64,000 nucleotides of DNA from Enterobacter sp. Ag1 (lineage in GTDB: Bacteria; Pseudomonadota; Gammaproteobacteria; Enterobacterales; Enterobacteriaceae): positions 1-64,000 of the forward strand of contig AKXM01000057.1 in NCBI GenBank assembly GCA_000277545.1. The letters run 5' to 3'. Positions 48,923-57,275 of the stretch are shown here, one piece after another. Within the stretch, counting starts at the first letter, position 1. Each line of letters begins with the position of its first letter. Under the pieces are notes generated by a model that was not told the DNA's origin, did no database searches, and was given only the letters and a program-made list of their open reading frames with translations. The position numbers and the translations under genes were made by a program.

Positions 48923-49888
48923 ATGAGAACAGTGAAAGTTTACCAGGAAGCCTGGCCGCTCCATACGCCATTTGTAATCTCGCGTGGAACCCGCAGCGAG
49001 GCGGTTGTTGTGGTGGTGGAAATCGAACAAGGCGGCATAAAAGGCGTCGGCGAATGCACGCCGTATCCACGCTATGGCGAAAGCGATGCTTCGGTGCTGG
49101 CCCAGGTCACCACGGTACTTTCACAGCTTGAGCGCGGCATGACGCGCGCTGAATTACAGCAGGCTCTTCCGCCAGGGGCGGCGCGGAACGCCATTGACAG
49201 CGCGCTTTGGGACCTGGAAGCCCGCCAGAAACACACCACGATATCGGCCCTGAACGCCGTCGAATTGCCGGAAATGGTGACCACGGCGCAAACCGTTACG
49301 ATTGCCGCCCCGGAACAAATGGCTGCCTCAGCGGCTTTGCTTTGGCAGAAGGGCGCCCGACTGCTCAAGGTGAAACTCGACGATCACCTCATCACCGAAC
49401 GGATGGTGGCTATCAGGGCGGCGGTGCCGGAAGCCATTTTGATTGTGGATGCCAACGAGTCCTGGCGGAGTGATGGCCTGGCCGCCCGCTGCCAGCTGCT
49501 GGCCGATCTCAACGTGGCGATGCTTGAACAGCCGCTGCCGGCGGGGGATGATGATGCGCTGGCGAATTTCATTCACCCATTGCCGATTTGCGCCGACGAA
49601 AGCTGCCACACCCGTAGTAGCCTGCCAGCGCTTGCCGGGCGCTACGACATGGTGAACGTTAAGCTCGATAAAACCGGGGGCTTAACTGAGGCATTATTGC
49701 TGGCTCAGGCCGCGCGAGAACAGGGTTTTGATGTCATGCTCGGCTGTATGCTCTGCACATCTCGCGCCATTGCCGCCGCTTTACCGCTGGCGGCTAAGGT
49801 GCGCTTTGCCGATCTCGATGGCCCCACCTGGCTTGCCGTCGACGTGGAGCCCTCGCTGCATTTTGAAACGGGAAAACTTTATCCCTAA
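48923..49888 (+). CDS. ycjG: L-Ala-D/L-Glu epimerase
   Basis: 321 residues, enolase superfamily muconate-lactonising subgroup. Catalytic lysines are in LKVKLDD and NVKLDKTGG, metal ligands in VDANESW, MLEQPLP and ADESC. It epimerises L-Ala-D-Glu released from murein peptides, so they can be degraded. The next gene mpaA makes the substrate, in the opposite strand. The second of two ATGs (48923) is used because it matches MRTVKV. Confidence 0.94.
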   Translation: MRTVKVYQEAWPLHTPFVISRGTRSEAVVVVVEIEQGGIKGVGECTPYPRYGESDASVLAQVTTVLSQLERGMTRAELQQALPPGAARNAIDSALWDLEARQKHTTISALNAVELPEMVTTAQTVTIAAPEQMAASAALLWQKGARLLKVKLDDHLITERMVAIRAAVPEAILIVDANESWRSDGLAARCQLLADLNVAMLEQPLPAGDDDALANFIHPLPICADESCHTRSSLPALAGRYDMVNVKLDKTGGLTEALLLAQAAREQGFDVMLGCMLCTSRAIAAALPLAAKVRFADLDGPTWLAVDVEPSLHFETGKLYP

Positions 49889-49891
49889 TGC

Positions 49892-50599
49892 TTACCTGTG
49901 CCAGTGCAAAAGGTCAGTCATCGCCCGCAGGTAGCGCTCGCTGGCCTCATCGGCTGAAATCGGTGGGAATTCAGCCGTAATGCACGGCAGGCCTAAATCG
50001 GCACACCAGCTGCCGAACGACCCCGGCGTTTCGTAGCCAACGCTGGTCACCAGCGGGAGCGCAAAGGCTTCAGCCAGCCAGTGCCCCAGCGCCGAGCTGT
50101 GCGGATCTTCAATACAGCCCAGCGGATCGTGAAAAGAGACTACCCAGGCGGGCTGCAGCTGATGAATAAGCTGGCACAACGCGGTGGTTTCTGGTTCGGA
50201 GCCCGGCGTTTGCCCGGTAGATAGCACCACGTCACGCTTGTCCGCGCTACTGTTCCAACGGTAAACGGTATCGCCAGCTTTCCAGTTGGCCGCCGGGAAG
50301 TTGCGGTTCAAATCGACGCCGTGCGCGTTGGCGCGCAGGCCAAGCTGGCAGCCGTCCGGGTTAACCGCCAGCACCACGTGGTGCCGCCTGAACTGCGGCT
50401 CAAGCGTTCTTAAGGCGCAGGAAAGCGCCACCATCGCGGCGTTTTCATCCCCGTGAGTACCGGCAATGATAAGCCCGCTGCGTTCTTCCGTTTGAGTGGC
50501 GGGGAAATAGAGCAACGGCGCACCTAGTACCGATTTGCCGTAGCGTTCACAGCCCGGCGGCAGGTGGCCGCGCTGGGGGCGAGGGCGGGTCGTGGGCAT
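49892..50599 (-). CDS. mpaA: Murein peptide amidase A
   Basis: 235 residues, M14-type zinc carboxypeptidase. Zinc ligands GTHGDENAAM and the VSFHDPLGC segment are visible, with VDLNRNFPAANW. It cuts the gamma-D-Glu-diaminopimelate bond of recycled murein tripeptide. The product goes to YcjG. The start MPTTRPRPQRG is chosen over a 16-codon extension. Convergent with ycjG, with three bases between. Confidence 0.94.
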   Translation of the reverse strand: MPTTRPRPQRGHLPPGCERYGKSVLGAPLLYFPATQTEERSGLIIAGTHGDENAAMVALSCALRTLEPQFRRHHVVLAVNPDGCQLGLRANAHGVDLNRNFPAANWKAGDTVYRWNSSADKRDVVLSTGQTPGSEPETTALCQLIHQLQPAWVVSFHDPLGCIEDPHSSALGHWLAEAFALPLVTSVGYETPGSFGSWCADLGLPCITAEFPPISADEASERYLRAMTDLLHWHR

Positions 50600-50767
50600 G
50601 ATATTCCTCTCACTGAATAAAGCGGCTATTAACGTCATTAATAGCAATGTTTTAGGGAAAACTCACCTTAATCCGCAGATGTGAGCTTTTTCCTGGAATC
50701 AAAAGAATAAATTACGCTACAGTAACTTACACCAATCTCCTGAATGCAAAAACACGGAAGGAAAGCG

Positions 50768-52387
50768 ATGAAAAAAAGCCTCAGTTTTAGCTGTTGTGCG
50801 TTGGCCGTGGCCGCCATGCTGCAAAGCGCCTGGGCGGCGGATGTTCCTGCGGGAACGAAGCTGGCGAGCAGTCAGGAGTTAGTCAGACATATTAAAGATG
50901 AACCTGCGAGCCTGGACCCAATCAAAGCGGTTGGTCTGCCGGAAATTCAGGTTATTCGCGATTTATTTGAAGGCCTGGTTAACCAAAACGAAAAGGGTGA
51001 ACTGGTGCCGGGTGTTGCCACCAAATGGCAAAGCAACGACAACCGCATCTGGACGTTTACGCTTCGCGACAACGCCCGCTGGTCCGATGGAACGCCTGTC
51101 ACCGCGCAGGATTTTGTTTACAGTTGGCAGCGGCTGGTTGACCCTAAAAATACCTCTTCGTTTGCCTGGTTTGCCGCGCTGGCGGGTATCACCAACGCCC
51201 AGGCCATTATCGACGGGAAAATGCCGGCTGATAAGCTCGGTGTTACCGCCGTAGATGCTAAAACGCTTCGCGTACAGCTTGATAAACCCGTACCGTTCTT
51301 CCCAAGCCTGGCGGCAAACTTTGCCTTCTATCCCACGCCTAAAGCGGTTGTTGAAAAATTGGGTAATGAATGGACGAAACCCGGCAATCTCGTGGGCAAC
51401 GGCGCATTTACGCTGCAGGACCGCGTGGTGAACGAGAAGCTGGTTGTGGTGCCGAATAAAAATTACTGGGACAACGGGAAAACGGTGCTGACCAAAGTGA
51501 CCTTTATTCCTGTTAACCAGGAGTCGGCGGCCACCAAGCGTTACCTGGCCGGCGATATCGACATCACCGAATCTTTCCCGAAAAATCTCTACCAGAAACT
51601 GCTGAAGGACATTCCGGGGCAGGTTTACACGCCGCCGCAGCTTGGCACTTATTATTATGCGTTTAACACGCAAAAAGGGCCGACGGCGGATGCTCGCGTT
51701 CGTCTCGCCCTGAGTATGACCATCGACCGCCGCCTGATGGCTGAAAAAGTGTTGGGCACGGGAGAGAAACCGGCCTGGCGCTTTACGCCTGACGTTACCG
51801 CGGGCTTTAAGCCAGACCGCTCTCCGTTCGAAGACATGAGCCAGCAGGAGCTGAACGCCCAGGCGAAAATGCTGCTGCGTGCCGCCGGCTATGGCGATGC
51901 CAAACCGCTTAAACTGACGCTGCTGTACAACACTTCTGAAAACCACCAGAAGATAGCGATTGCCGTTGCGTCGATGTGGAAGAAAAATCTGGGCGTTGAC
52001 GTGAAGCTGCAAAATCAGGAGTGGAAAACCTACATCGATAGCCGCAACACCGGCAATTTCGACGTCATTCGTGCGTCATGGGTCGGGGATTACAATGAAC
52101 CTTCTACTTTCCTGTCGCTGCTAACGTCCACCCACAGCGGGAATATTTCACGCTTCAATTCCCCGGAATACGACAAGCTGCTGTCCCAGGCAGCGCAGGA
52201 AACTACCGACAAAGCACGGAATGCGGATTACAACGCCGCCGAAAAAATCATTCAGGAAAAAGCGCCTATCGCGCCAATCTACCAGTACACCAACGGTCGC
52301 CTGATCAAACCGTGGCTGAAGGGCTACCCGATCAACAACCCGGAAGACGTGGCCTACAGCCGCACGATGTATATTATCAAACACTAA
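50768..52387 (+). CDS. mppA: MppA, periplasmic murein tripeptide-binding protein
   Basis: 539 residues, family-5 solute-binding protein. The signal ends AAMLQSAWA before ADVPAG. Strong colinearity with E. coli MppA (ELVRHIKDEPASLDPIKAVG) separates it from OppA. It brings L-Ala-gamma-D-Glu-mDap to the Opp permease. Its neighbours mpaA and ycjG then break the tripeptide down, so the three form a murein-recycling group. Confidence 0.95.
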   Translation: MKKSLSFSCCALAVAAMLQSAWAADVPAGTKLASSQELVRHIKDEPASLDPIKAVGLPEIQVIRDLFEGLVNQNEKGELVPGVATKWQSNDNRIWTFTLRDNARWSDGTPVTAQDFVYSWQRLVDPKNTSSFAWFAALAGITNAQAIIDGKMPADKLGVTAVDAKTLRVQLDKPVPFFPSLAANFAFYPTPKAVVEKLGNEWTKPGNLVGNGAFTLQDRVVNEKLVVVPNKNYWDNGKTVLTKVTFIPVNQESAATKRYLAGDIDITESFPKNLYQKLLKDIPGQVYTPPQLGTYYYAFNTQKGPTADARVRLALSMTIDRRLMAEKVLGTGEKPAWRFTPDVTAGFKPDRSPFEDMSQQELNAQAKMLLRAAGYGDAKPLKLTLLYNTSENHQKIAIAVASMWKKNLGVDVKLQNQEWKTYIDSRNTGNFDVIRASWVGDYNEPSTFLSLLTSTHSGNISRFNSPEYDKLLSQAAQETTDKARNADYNAAEKIIQEKAPIAPIYQYTNGRLIKPWLKGYPINNPEDVAYSRTMYIIKH

Positions 52388-52459
52388 GTATGGCTAAAGT
52401 TTAGTCAGAAAAAGTGCTATGATCGTCACCTCAGGCATAGCGATTGCGGAGGTGACGAG

Positions 52460-52726
52460 ATGGCATCAGGTTGGGCCAATGACGGCGCCGTTCAGGAGCA
52501 AATCGACAGTACCGTGGACGACGCCGTGGCCAGAGCGCGCAGCGAGCTACCGAAGGGCGAAAGCCTCGAATACTGCGAAGAATGCGGCGAATGCATTCCG
52601 GAAGCACGGCGCAAAGCGATTCAGGGCGTGCGGTTGTGTATTCGCTGCCAGCAGGCGGAAGATGCGCGCCGGGCCACATTCTCAGGCTATAACCGCCGTG
52701 GCTCGAAAGACAGCCAGTTACGCTAG
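52460..52726 (+). CDS. ybiI: YbiI, DksA/TraR-type zinc-finger protein
   Basis: 88 residues. The C4 finger is CEECGECIP then LCIRCQQ; an extra cysteine (GEC) is present compared with E. coli YbiI, from memory. N-terminal MASGWANDGAVQEQIDST and C-terminal YNRRGSKDSQLR are strongly conserved. It lacks the DksA coiled-coil arm, so it is unlikely to act in the RNA polymerase channel the same way. Unknown role. Here it lies between mppA and zntB, whereas in E. coli it is elsewhere. Confidence 0.9.
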   Translation: MASGWANDGAVQEQIDSTVDDAVARARSELPKGESLEYCEECGECIPEARRKAIQGVRLCIRCQQAEDARRATFSGYNRRGSKDSQLR

Positions 52727-52730
52727 TAAG

Positions 52731-52757
52731 AACCGGGCCATCGCCCGGTTTTTTTAT
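52731..52757 (+). terminator. Terminator after ybiI
   Basis: AACCGGGC, CATC loop, GCCCGGTT, T run. Confidence 0.88.
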
Positions 52758-52885
52758 GTCTCCGGTTAAGCTTTATTTACTCTTTTCTCTGCAAATTCAG
52801 CGCGTTTGATAACCTCAGGTGGTTGCCTTCGTTTCAGAGATGGCTAGACTGACAGAAAGAACTGATTCAGCTTGAGGATTGCGCA

Positions 52886-53869
52886 GTGGATGTAATTAAA
52901 GGCAGCGAGCTGCACGTGCCGGACGCGGTGTTTGCCTGGCAACTGGATGGCAGGGGCGGCGTCAGGCCTCTCGACAACAATGAAATTATCGACAGCGAGC
53001 ATCCCTGCTGGCTACACCTGAATTACACCAACGCCGACAGCGCCGACTGGCTGGCCAACACGCCGCTGTTGCCGAACTATGTCAGGGAGGCGTTAGCCGG
53101 TGAAAGTATGCGTCCCCGCGTTTCTCGCGTGGGTGACGGCACGCTAATCACTCTGCGTTGCATCAACGGCAATACCGATGAACGCCCGGACCAGCTGGTA
53201 GCCGTGCGGCTCTACATTGACGAACGGCTGATTGTCTCAACCCGCAGGCGGCAGGTTCTTGCGCTGGATGATGTGGTGAACGACCTGAATGAAGGCACCG
53301 GCCCAACCGACTGCGGCAGCTGGCTGGTGGATGCCTGCGATGCGCTGACCGACCACGCCAGCGAATTTATCGAGCAAATGCACGATAAAATCATCGACCT
53401 TGAAGACAATTTGCTCGACCAGCAGGTGCCGCCTCGTGGGGCGCTGGCGTTGTTGCGTAAACAGCTGATTGTCATGCGGCGCTATATGTCTCCGCAGCGT
53501 GACGTCTATGCGCGCCTCGCCAGCGAGCGGCTAAGCTGGATGAACGACGACCAGCGCCGCCGCATGCAGGATATTGCCGACAGGCTGGGCAGGGGGCTGG
53601 ATGAAATCGACGCCTGCATCGCCCGCACCGGCGTGATGACCGATGAAATCTCCCAGGTTATGCAGGAATCCTTAAACCGCAGAACCTACACCATGTCTCT
53701 GATGGCGATGGTATTTTTACCCAGCACGTTTTTAACCGGGCTGTTTGGCGTGAACCTCGGCGGTATTCCCGGCGGAGGCTGGGCCTTCGGCTTTGCGCTG
53801 TTCTGCATCATGTTGGTGGTTATGATTGGTGGTGTTGCCTGGTGGTTACATCGCAGTAAATGGCTGTAA
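52886..53869 (+). CDS. zntB: ZntB, zinc transporter of the CorA family
   Basis: 327 residues. A large cytoplasmic N-terminal domain and two C-terminal membrane helices ([20 protein letters not shown] and [19 protein letters not shown]). The family GMN filter is GVN here (FGVNLGG), the ZntB form. It moves Zn2+ across the inner membrane; direction has been reported as both efflux and proton-driven uptake. Start is a GTG after GAGG, matching MDVIKGSE. The fnrS RNA follows as in E. coli. Confidence 0.96.
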   Translation: MDVIKGSELHVPDAVFAWQLDGRGGVRPLDNNEIIDSEHPCWLHLNYTNADSADWLANTPLLPNYVREALAGESMRPRVSRVGDGTLITLRCINGNTDERPDQLVAVRLYIDERLIVSTRRRQVLALDDVVNDLNEGTGPTDCGSWLVDACDALTDHASEFIEQMHDKIIDLEDNLLDQQVPPRGALALLRKQLIVMRRYMSPQRDVYARLASERLSWMNDDQRRRMQDIADRLGRGLDEIDACIARTGVMTDEISQVMQESLNRRTYTMSLMAMVFLPSTFLTGLFGVNLGGIPGGGWAFGFALFCIMLVVMIGGVAWWLHRSKWL

Positions 53870-53915
53870 AGTTGCGGGATTTGGAACGAGTTTGTGGGCG
53901 AAAACGGCGCTGTTA

Positions 53916-53929
53916 TTGAGCAAAATCAA
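53916..53929. promoter_or_regulatory. FNR site of fnrS
   Basis: TTGAGCAAAATCAA, a match to TTGAT-N4-ATCAA, centred about 42.5 bases before the fnrS start, as expected for class II activation. Confidence 0.8.
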
Positions 53930-53964
53930 GAAACCGAAAGCCTTGCCGCGGCAAACTCTCTCTT

Positions 53965-54087
53965 GCAGGTGAATGCAACGTCAAGCGATGGGCGTTGCGC
54001 TCCATATTGTCTTACTTCCTTTTTTAGAATTACTGCATAGCACAATTGATTCATACCATGCCGACTTTCAAAGTCGGCTTTTTTTTG
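53965..54087 (+). ncRNA. fnrS: FnrS, anaerobically induced Hfq-binding small RNA
   Basis: About 123 nt, beginning GCAGGTGAATGCAACGTCAA and including GCGTTGCGCTCCATATTGTC and an AU-rich CTTACTTCC stretch. It ends at a terminator with CCGACTTT, a CA loop, AAGTCGG and a T run (54060-54087). It matches E. coli FnrS closely by memory and sits after zntB as in E. coli. It represses oxidative genes such as sodB and cydDC under FNR control; a strong FNR box lies upstream. Confidence 0.93.
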
Positions 54088-54142
54088 CCTGCAATTTGTG
54101 GACTATGCTTTAAAGGGCGATTCACCCACCCAGGAGATGACG

Positions 54143-54295
54143 ATGCTGTATCGCAACAGCCTGATGATGAGCGACCCGGCTTTCCCCACCGAACCCGTGC
54201 CGGTACCCGACCCGCTTCCGCGGCCACAGCCCATACCCGATCCGCCGACCGACCCGGATCCAAGGCCGATAATCGACCCGCCGACACACCATTGA
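54143..54295 (+). CDS. Small Pro/Asp-rich protein, uncharacterised
   Basis: 50 residues after GGAG: MLYRNSLMMSDPAFPTEPVP followed by a run of Pro with Asp and Arg (17 Pro of 50), ending PPTHH. There is no hydrophobic segment; it is probably disordered. An upstream in-frame start exists but has no ribosome site. It lies between the fnrS terminator and ttcA. I do not recognise the family; the regular XP repeat and good ribosome site argue for a real gene. Confidence 0.55.
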   Translation: MLYRNSLMMSDPAFPTEPVPVPDPLPRPQPIPDPPTDPDPRPIIDPPTHH

Positions 54296-54298
54296 GGT

Positions 54299-54323
54299 TT
54301 TCCCTCTCCGGGCGGAGAGGGAA
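54299..54323. repeat. REP-like palindrome at the ttcA 3' end
   Basis: TTCCCTCTCC and GGAGAGGGAA around a GGGC loop, like the stems in the pspC-pspD gap. It may also act as the terminator for ttcA and the small ORF. Confidence 0.7.
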
Positions 54324-54329
54324 TGGGGA

Positions 54330-55265
54330 TTATTTAATTTCCAGAATATCCAGGCGCTGCAGCGGGGCGTCAGCGCTGTCTTCTTCCGGCTGCCAGCCGA
54401 CGGGCTGCATAGGGATCTCTTCGCGATCGAACGCCAGGTCGCCCCCGTTCACCACTTCTGCACCGTGGGTAATGCCTGCAAAATCAAACAGCTCGGTATC
54501 GCAGAGATGTGATGGCACCACGTTCTGCATCGCGCTGAACATCGTCTCAATGCGGCCCGGATAGCGTTTATCCCAGTCGCGCAGCATGTCGGCAATCACC
54601 TGGCGCTGCAGGTTTGGCTGCGAGCCGCACAGGTTGCACGGAATAATTGGGTATTCGCGGGCGATGGCAAAACGCTCAATGTCTTTCTCGCGGCAGTAGG
54701 CCAGCGGGCGGATAACAATATGTTTTCCGTCGTCGCTCATCAGCTTCGGTGGCATGCCCTTCATCTTGCCGCCATAGAACATGTTCAGGAACAGCGTTTG
54801 CAGAATATCGTCGCGATGGTGGCCCAGGGCGATTTTGGTACAGCCCAGCTCGGTGGCGGTGCGGTAAAGAATGCCGCGACGCAGGCGCGAACACAGAGAA
54901 CAGGTGGTTTTGCCTTCCGGGATCTTTTCTTTCACGATGCCGTAGGTGTTCTCTTCCACAATCTTGTATTCAACGCCGATGCTTTCCAGGTAGGCAGGCA
55001 GCACGTGCTCAGGGAACCCCGGCTGTTTCTGGTCGAGATTTACCGCCACGAGACTAAAGCTGATTGGCGCGCTTTGCTGCAGGTTACGCAGGATTTCCAG
55101 CATGGTGTAGCTGTCTTTGCCGCCGGAAAGGCAAACCATGATGCGGTCGCCGTCTTCAATCATGTTGTAATCGGCAATCGCTTCACCCACGTTGCGGCGC
55201 AGGCGCTTCTGTAACTTGTTCAGGTTGTACTGTTCTTTTTTTGTAGCTTCTTGATTCAATTGCAT
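54330..55265 (-). CDS. ttcA: tRNA 2-thiocytidine(32) synthetase
   Basis: 311 residues. The PP-loop ATPase motif [10 protein letters not shown] and the cluster-binding cysteines in [11 protein letters not shown] and IPCNLCGSQ are present. It adds sulfur to cytidine 32 of several tRNAs. The first codons [15 protein letters not shown] include an att-like core; the N-terminal codons differ from the displaced copy at 55665-55697 (MATQKEQYNLI). In E. coli this gene is the Rac prophage attachment site. Its reading frame is intact. Confidence 0.96.
   Translation of the reverse strand: MQLNQEATKKEQYNLNKLQKRLRRNVGEAIADYNMIEDGDRIMVCLSGGKDSYTMLEILRNLQQSAPISFSLVAVNLDQKQPGFPEHVLPAYLESIGVEYKIVEENTYGIVKEKIPEGKTTCSLCSRLRRGILYRTATELGCTKIALGHHRDDILQTLFLNMFYGGKMKGMPPKLMSDDGKHIVIRPLAYCREKDIERFAIAREYPIIPCNLCGSQPNLQRQVIADMLRDWDKRYPGRIETMFSAMQNVVPSHLCDTELFDFAGITHGAEVVNGGDLAFDREEIPMQPVGWQPEEDSADAPLQRLDILEIK
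55221..55240. other. Attachment-site-like core, copy 1 (in ttcA)
   Basis: CAGGTTGTACTGTTCTTTTT. The same 20 bases with one change recur at 55669-55688, 448 bp away. Direct repeat flanking an integrase relic. Confidence 0.75.
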
Positions 55266-55313
55266 TATTTACTGTCTCTGAAACCAAAAGGGGCATATAA
55301 GGGGCAAACTTTT

Positions 55314-55655
55314 TCAAAGCGCCAGCTTACTGTGAAGCCTATTCACCTGGTTGCCGCTCAGTTCTTCAATCCATGCAGCATAGACTTCATAAACCATCTG
55401 CGCGTTTTCATGCCCCATCTGATTTGCAATAAATGAGGGGTTCGCACCTGCAGATAACAGCCAGCATGCGTAAGTGTGGCGTGTATGGTACGGATTCCGG
55501 CGGCGAATTCCAGCACGTTTTACAGCTGCGCCCCGACGGTCACCAATGCTCGACACGTTGTCATACGGTTTTTGTTCGCCTTTATGTAAGTACACCCGTT
55601 TTAGTTCCACGCACTTTTTGAGATTTCCGGGTTTTTGACCCTGGCCCAAAATCAA
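55314..55655 (-). pseudogene. Phage integrase C-terminal fragment (Rac-type tyrosine recombinase relic)
   Basis: About 113 residues of the catalytic domain: RRRNPYHTRHTYACWLLSAG holds the box II HxxR region, GHENAQMVYEVYAAW the nucleophile tyrosine region. Box I and the whole N-terminal half are missing. The frame begins at a TTG after an in-frame TGA, so no intact protein is made. It lies between two att-like repeats, directed toward ttcA as expected for an integrase beside attL. Confidence 0.82.
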
Positions 55656-55668
55656 TGCAGTGCTAAAT

Positions 55669-55688
55669 CAGGTTGTATTGTTCTTTTT
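55669..55688. other. Attachment-site-like core, copy 2
   Basis: CAGGTTGTATTGTTCTTTTT, one mismatch from copy 1. It encodes, on the minus strand, a leftover KEQYNL like the ttcA N-terminus. Confidence 0.75.
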
Positions 55689-55734
55689 GAGTGGCCATGA
55701 AAGTCTCTGGCTCTGAATCCAACACGCACGGCGT

Positions 55735-55797
55735 GTCATGCCGGCGCGTAGGGTACGGATTGCAGCGGCGAATGCCAGCAGGATTTACGGTCACGCC
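55735..55797 (-). pseudogene. Second, more decayed integrase fragment
   Basis: The minus strand gives VTVNPAGIRRCNPYPTRR, colinear with AVKRAGIRRRNPYHTR of the first relic. At DNA level 55743-55789 matches 55478-55524 at about 39 of 47 positions. The reading frame is short and the box II His is changed. It lies on the far side of att copy 2. Confidence 0.65.
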
Positions 55798-55858
55798 ACG
55801 TCCATCGACTATGCTTTACCAGGTTACCGAACATTCATAGCAACAAGGAGTGAGGTTT

Positions 55859-56695
55859 ATGACATTCGTAAAGACGAAAGATGGCGTCAATATCTTTTAT
55901 AAAGACTGGGGGCCGAAAACGGCGCAACCGATTGTTTTTCATCACGGCTGGCCGCTCAGCGCCGATGACTGGGATAACCAGATGCTGTTTTTCTTAGGCG
56001 AAGGCTTCCGGGTTATCGCGTTCGACAGACGCGGGCATGGCCGTTCTGACCAGGTCAGCGATGGGCACGATATGGATCATTATGCGGCAGATGCCTCGGC
56101 GGTGGTGGAACATCTGGATCTTAAAAATGCCGTGCACGTCGGCCACTCAACCGGCGGTGGGCAAGTGGCTCGCTATGTCGCCCAATACGGGCAGCCTCAG
56201 GGGCGCGTTGCGAAAGCCGTTTTAGTCAGTGCCGTGCCGCCGCTGATGGTGAAAACGGCGAGTAATCCGGGCGGAACGCCGCTCGAGGTGTTTGACGGCT
56301 TCCGTAAGGCGCTGGCGGCAAATCGTGCGCAGTTTTACCTTGATGTTGCCTCAGGCCCGTTCTACGGCTTTAACCGCCAGGGCGCCGATGTTTCTGAGGG
56401 GAGTGTTCGGAACTGGTGGCGGCAGGGCATGGCCGGCAGCGCGAAGGCCCACTATGAAGGGATCAAAGCGTTTTCAGAAACCGACCAGACCGACGATCTG
56501 AAAGCCATCACCGTGCCGGTTCTGGTTCTGCAGGGCGATGACGACCAGGTTGTGCCGTACAAAAATGCGGCTATTCTGCAGGATAAACTGCTCAGCAACA
56601 GCACGCTGCACATCTACCCCGGCTATCCTCACGGGATGCATACCACGCATGCCGATACCATCAATGCGGATATCCTGAAATTTATCCGCAGCTGA
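55859..56695 (+). CDS. Alpha/beta hydrolase, non-haem chloroperoxidase/arylesterase type
   Basis: 278 residues from the ATG after AAGGAG. The nucleophile elbow is VGHSTGGGQVARYVA, the oxyanion segment FHHGWPLSADDWDNQ, with a catalytic Asp in QGDDDQVVP and His in YPHGMHTTH. This is the haloperoxidase/esterase subfamily; in vivo activity is usually esterase or perhydrolase rather than halogenation. It is the first gene of the accessory block after the prophage scar. Substrate is unknown. Confidence 0.85.
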   Translation: MTFVKTKDGVNIFYKDWGPKTAQPIVFHHGWPLSADDWDNQMLFFLGEGFRVIAFDRRGHGRSDQVSDGHDMDHYAADASAVVEHLDLKNAVHVGHSTGGGQVARYVAQYGQPQGRVAKAVLVSAVPPLMVKTASNPGGTPLEVFDGFRKALAANRAQFYLDVASGPFYGFNRQGADVSEGSVRNWWRQGMAGSAKAHYEGIKAFSETDQTDDLKAITVPVLVLQGDDDQVVPYKNAAILQDKLLSNSTLHIYPGYPHGMHTTHADTINADILKFIRS

Positions 56696-56708
56696 TAGCG
56701 CTGTTATC

Positions 56709-56735
56709 GGGGGAGGCCGAAAGCTTCCCCTTCTT
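56709..56735 (+). terminator. Terminator after the hydrolase gene
   Basis: GGGGGAGGC, CGAAA, GCTTCCCC, then TTCTTATTT. Confidence 0.55.
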
Positions 56736-56751
56736 ATTTCCCCGCTTATGC

Positions 56752-57144
56752 CTAGGATGTCAAAGATGACAAGGCCGCCATCGCCGACTCGGTATCTTTA
56801 TGGGCCACGAAAATATGGTCGTGATAATACCCAGCCACCACGTTACAGCTGATACCTTTTTTCGCCAGCACGCGTGAAAATGCGGCGGTAAGGCCAACGG
56901 CGGCGAGGGATGAGTGAATCTTCAGGGTGATCCAACTGGCGACGTAGTCATAGCTTACGGCATGTTTATCCGCCAGATCCTGAGGCAGGACCAGCGTGAC
57001 GCCTTCAGCCTCGCGGACGGTCACAATGGCGGCATCTTTTAATTCCGCAGAAGGTGAGGCTAAAGTGCAAAAAACATATTTACCCGGGTTAAGCTCCGGG
57101 GCAGCATTACTCAGTAGTATTGCCAGGTTATTCTCGCCAGCCAT
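56752..57144 (-). CDS. ACT-domain protein
   Basis: 130 residues with two ACT-like halves: residues 10-62 (VFCTLASPSAELKDAAIVTV) and 68-125 (WITLKIHSSLAAVGLTAAFS, VLAKKGISCNVVAGYYHDHI). It resembles stand-alone amino-acid-binding ACT_3/ACT_7 proteins. There is no enzyme domain, so a ligand-sensing role is likely. Read leftward toward the hydrolase gene. No partner is evident. Confidence 0.8.
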   Translation of the reverse strand: MAGENNLAILLSNAAPELNPGKYVFCTLASPSAELKDAAIVTVREAEGVTLVLPQDLADKHAVSYDYVASWITLKIHSSLAAVGLTAAFSRVLAKKGISCNVVAGYYHDHIFVAHKDTESAMAALSSLTS

Positions 57145-57275
57145 TTATCCGTCTCCTTTTCATTGAGTGAGGACGAATTAAATAGCGTTTGAGTGATAAA
57201 TAAAAATTAAAAAATATGCTGTTGCATTAGGTGCGCTAATGATGAGGCGGCGCGCCTTTGACGCACCGCCCGCGC

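Noticed and set aside
50963-52012. 349-residue minus-strand ORF opposite mppA
   Set aside because: Antisense shadow of a highly conserved gene, rich in Arg/His, no motif.
55811-55835. A third att core near 55820
   Set aside because: Only CAGGTT is shared with the repeat, which is not more than chance.
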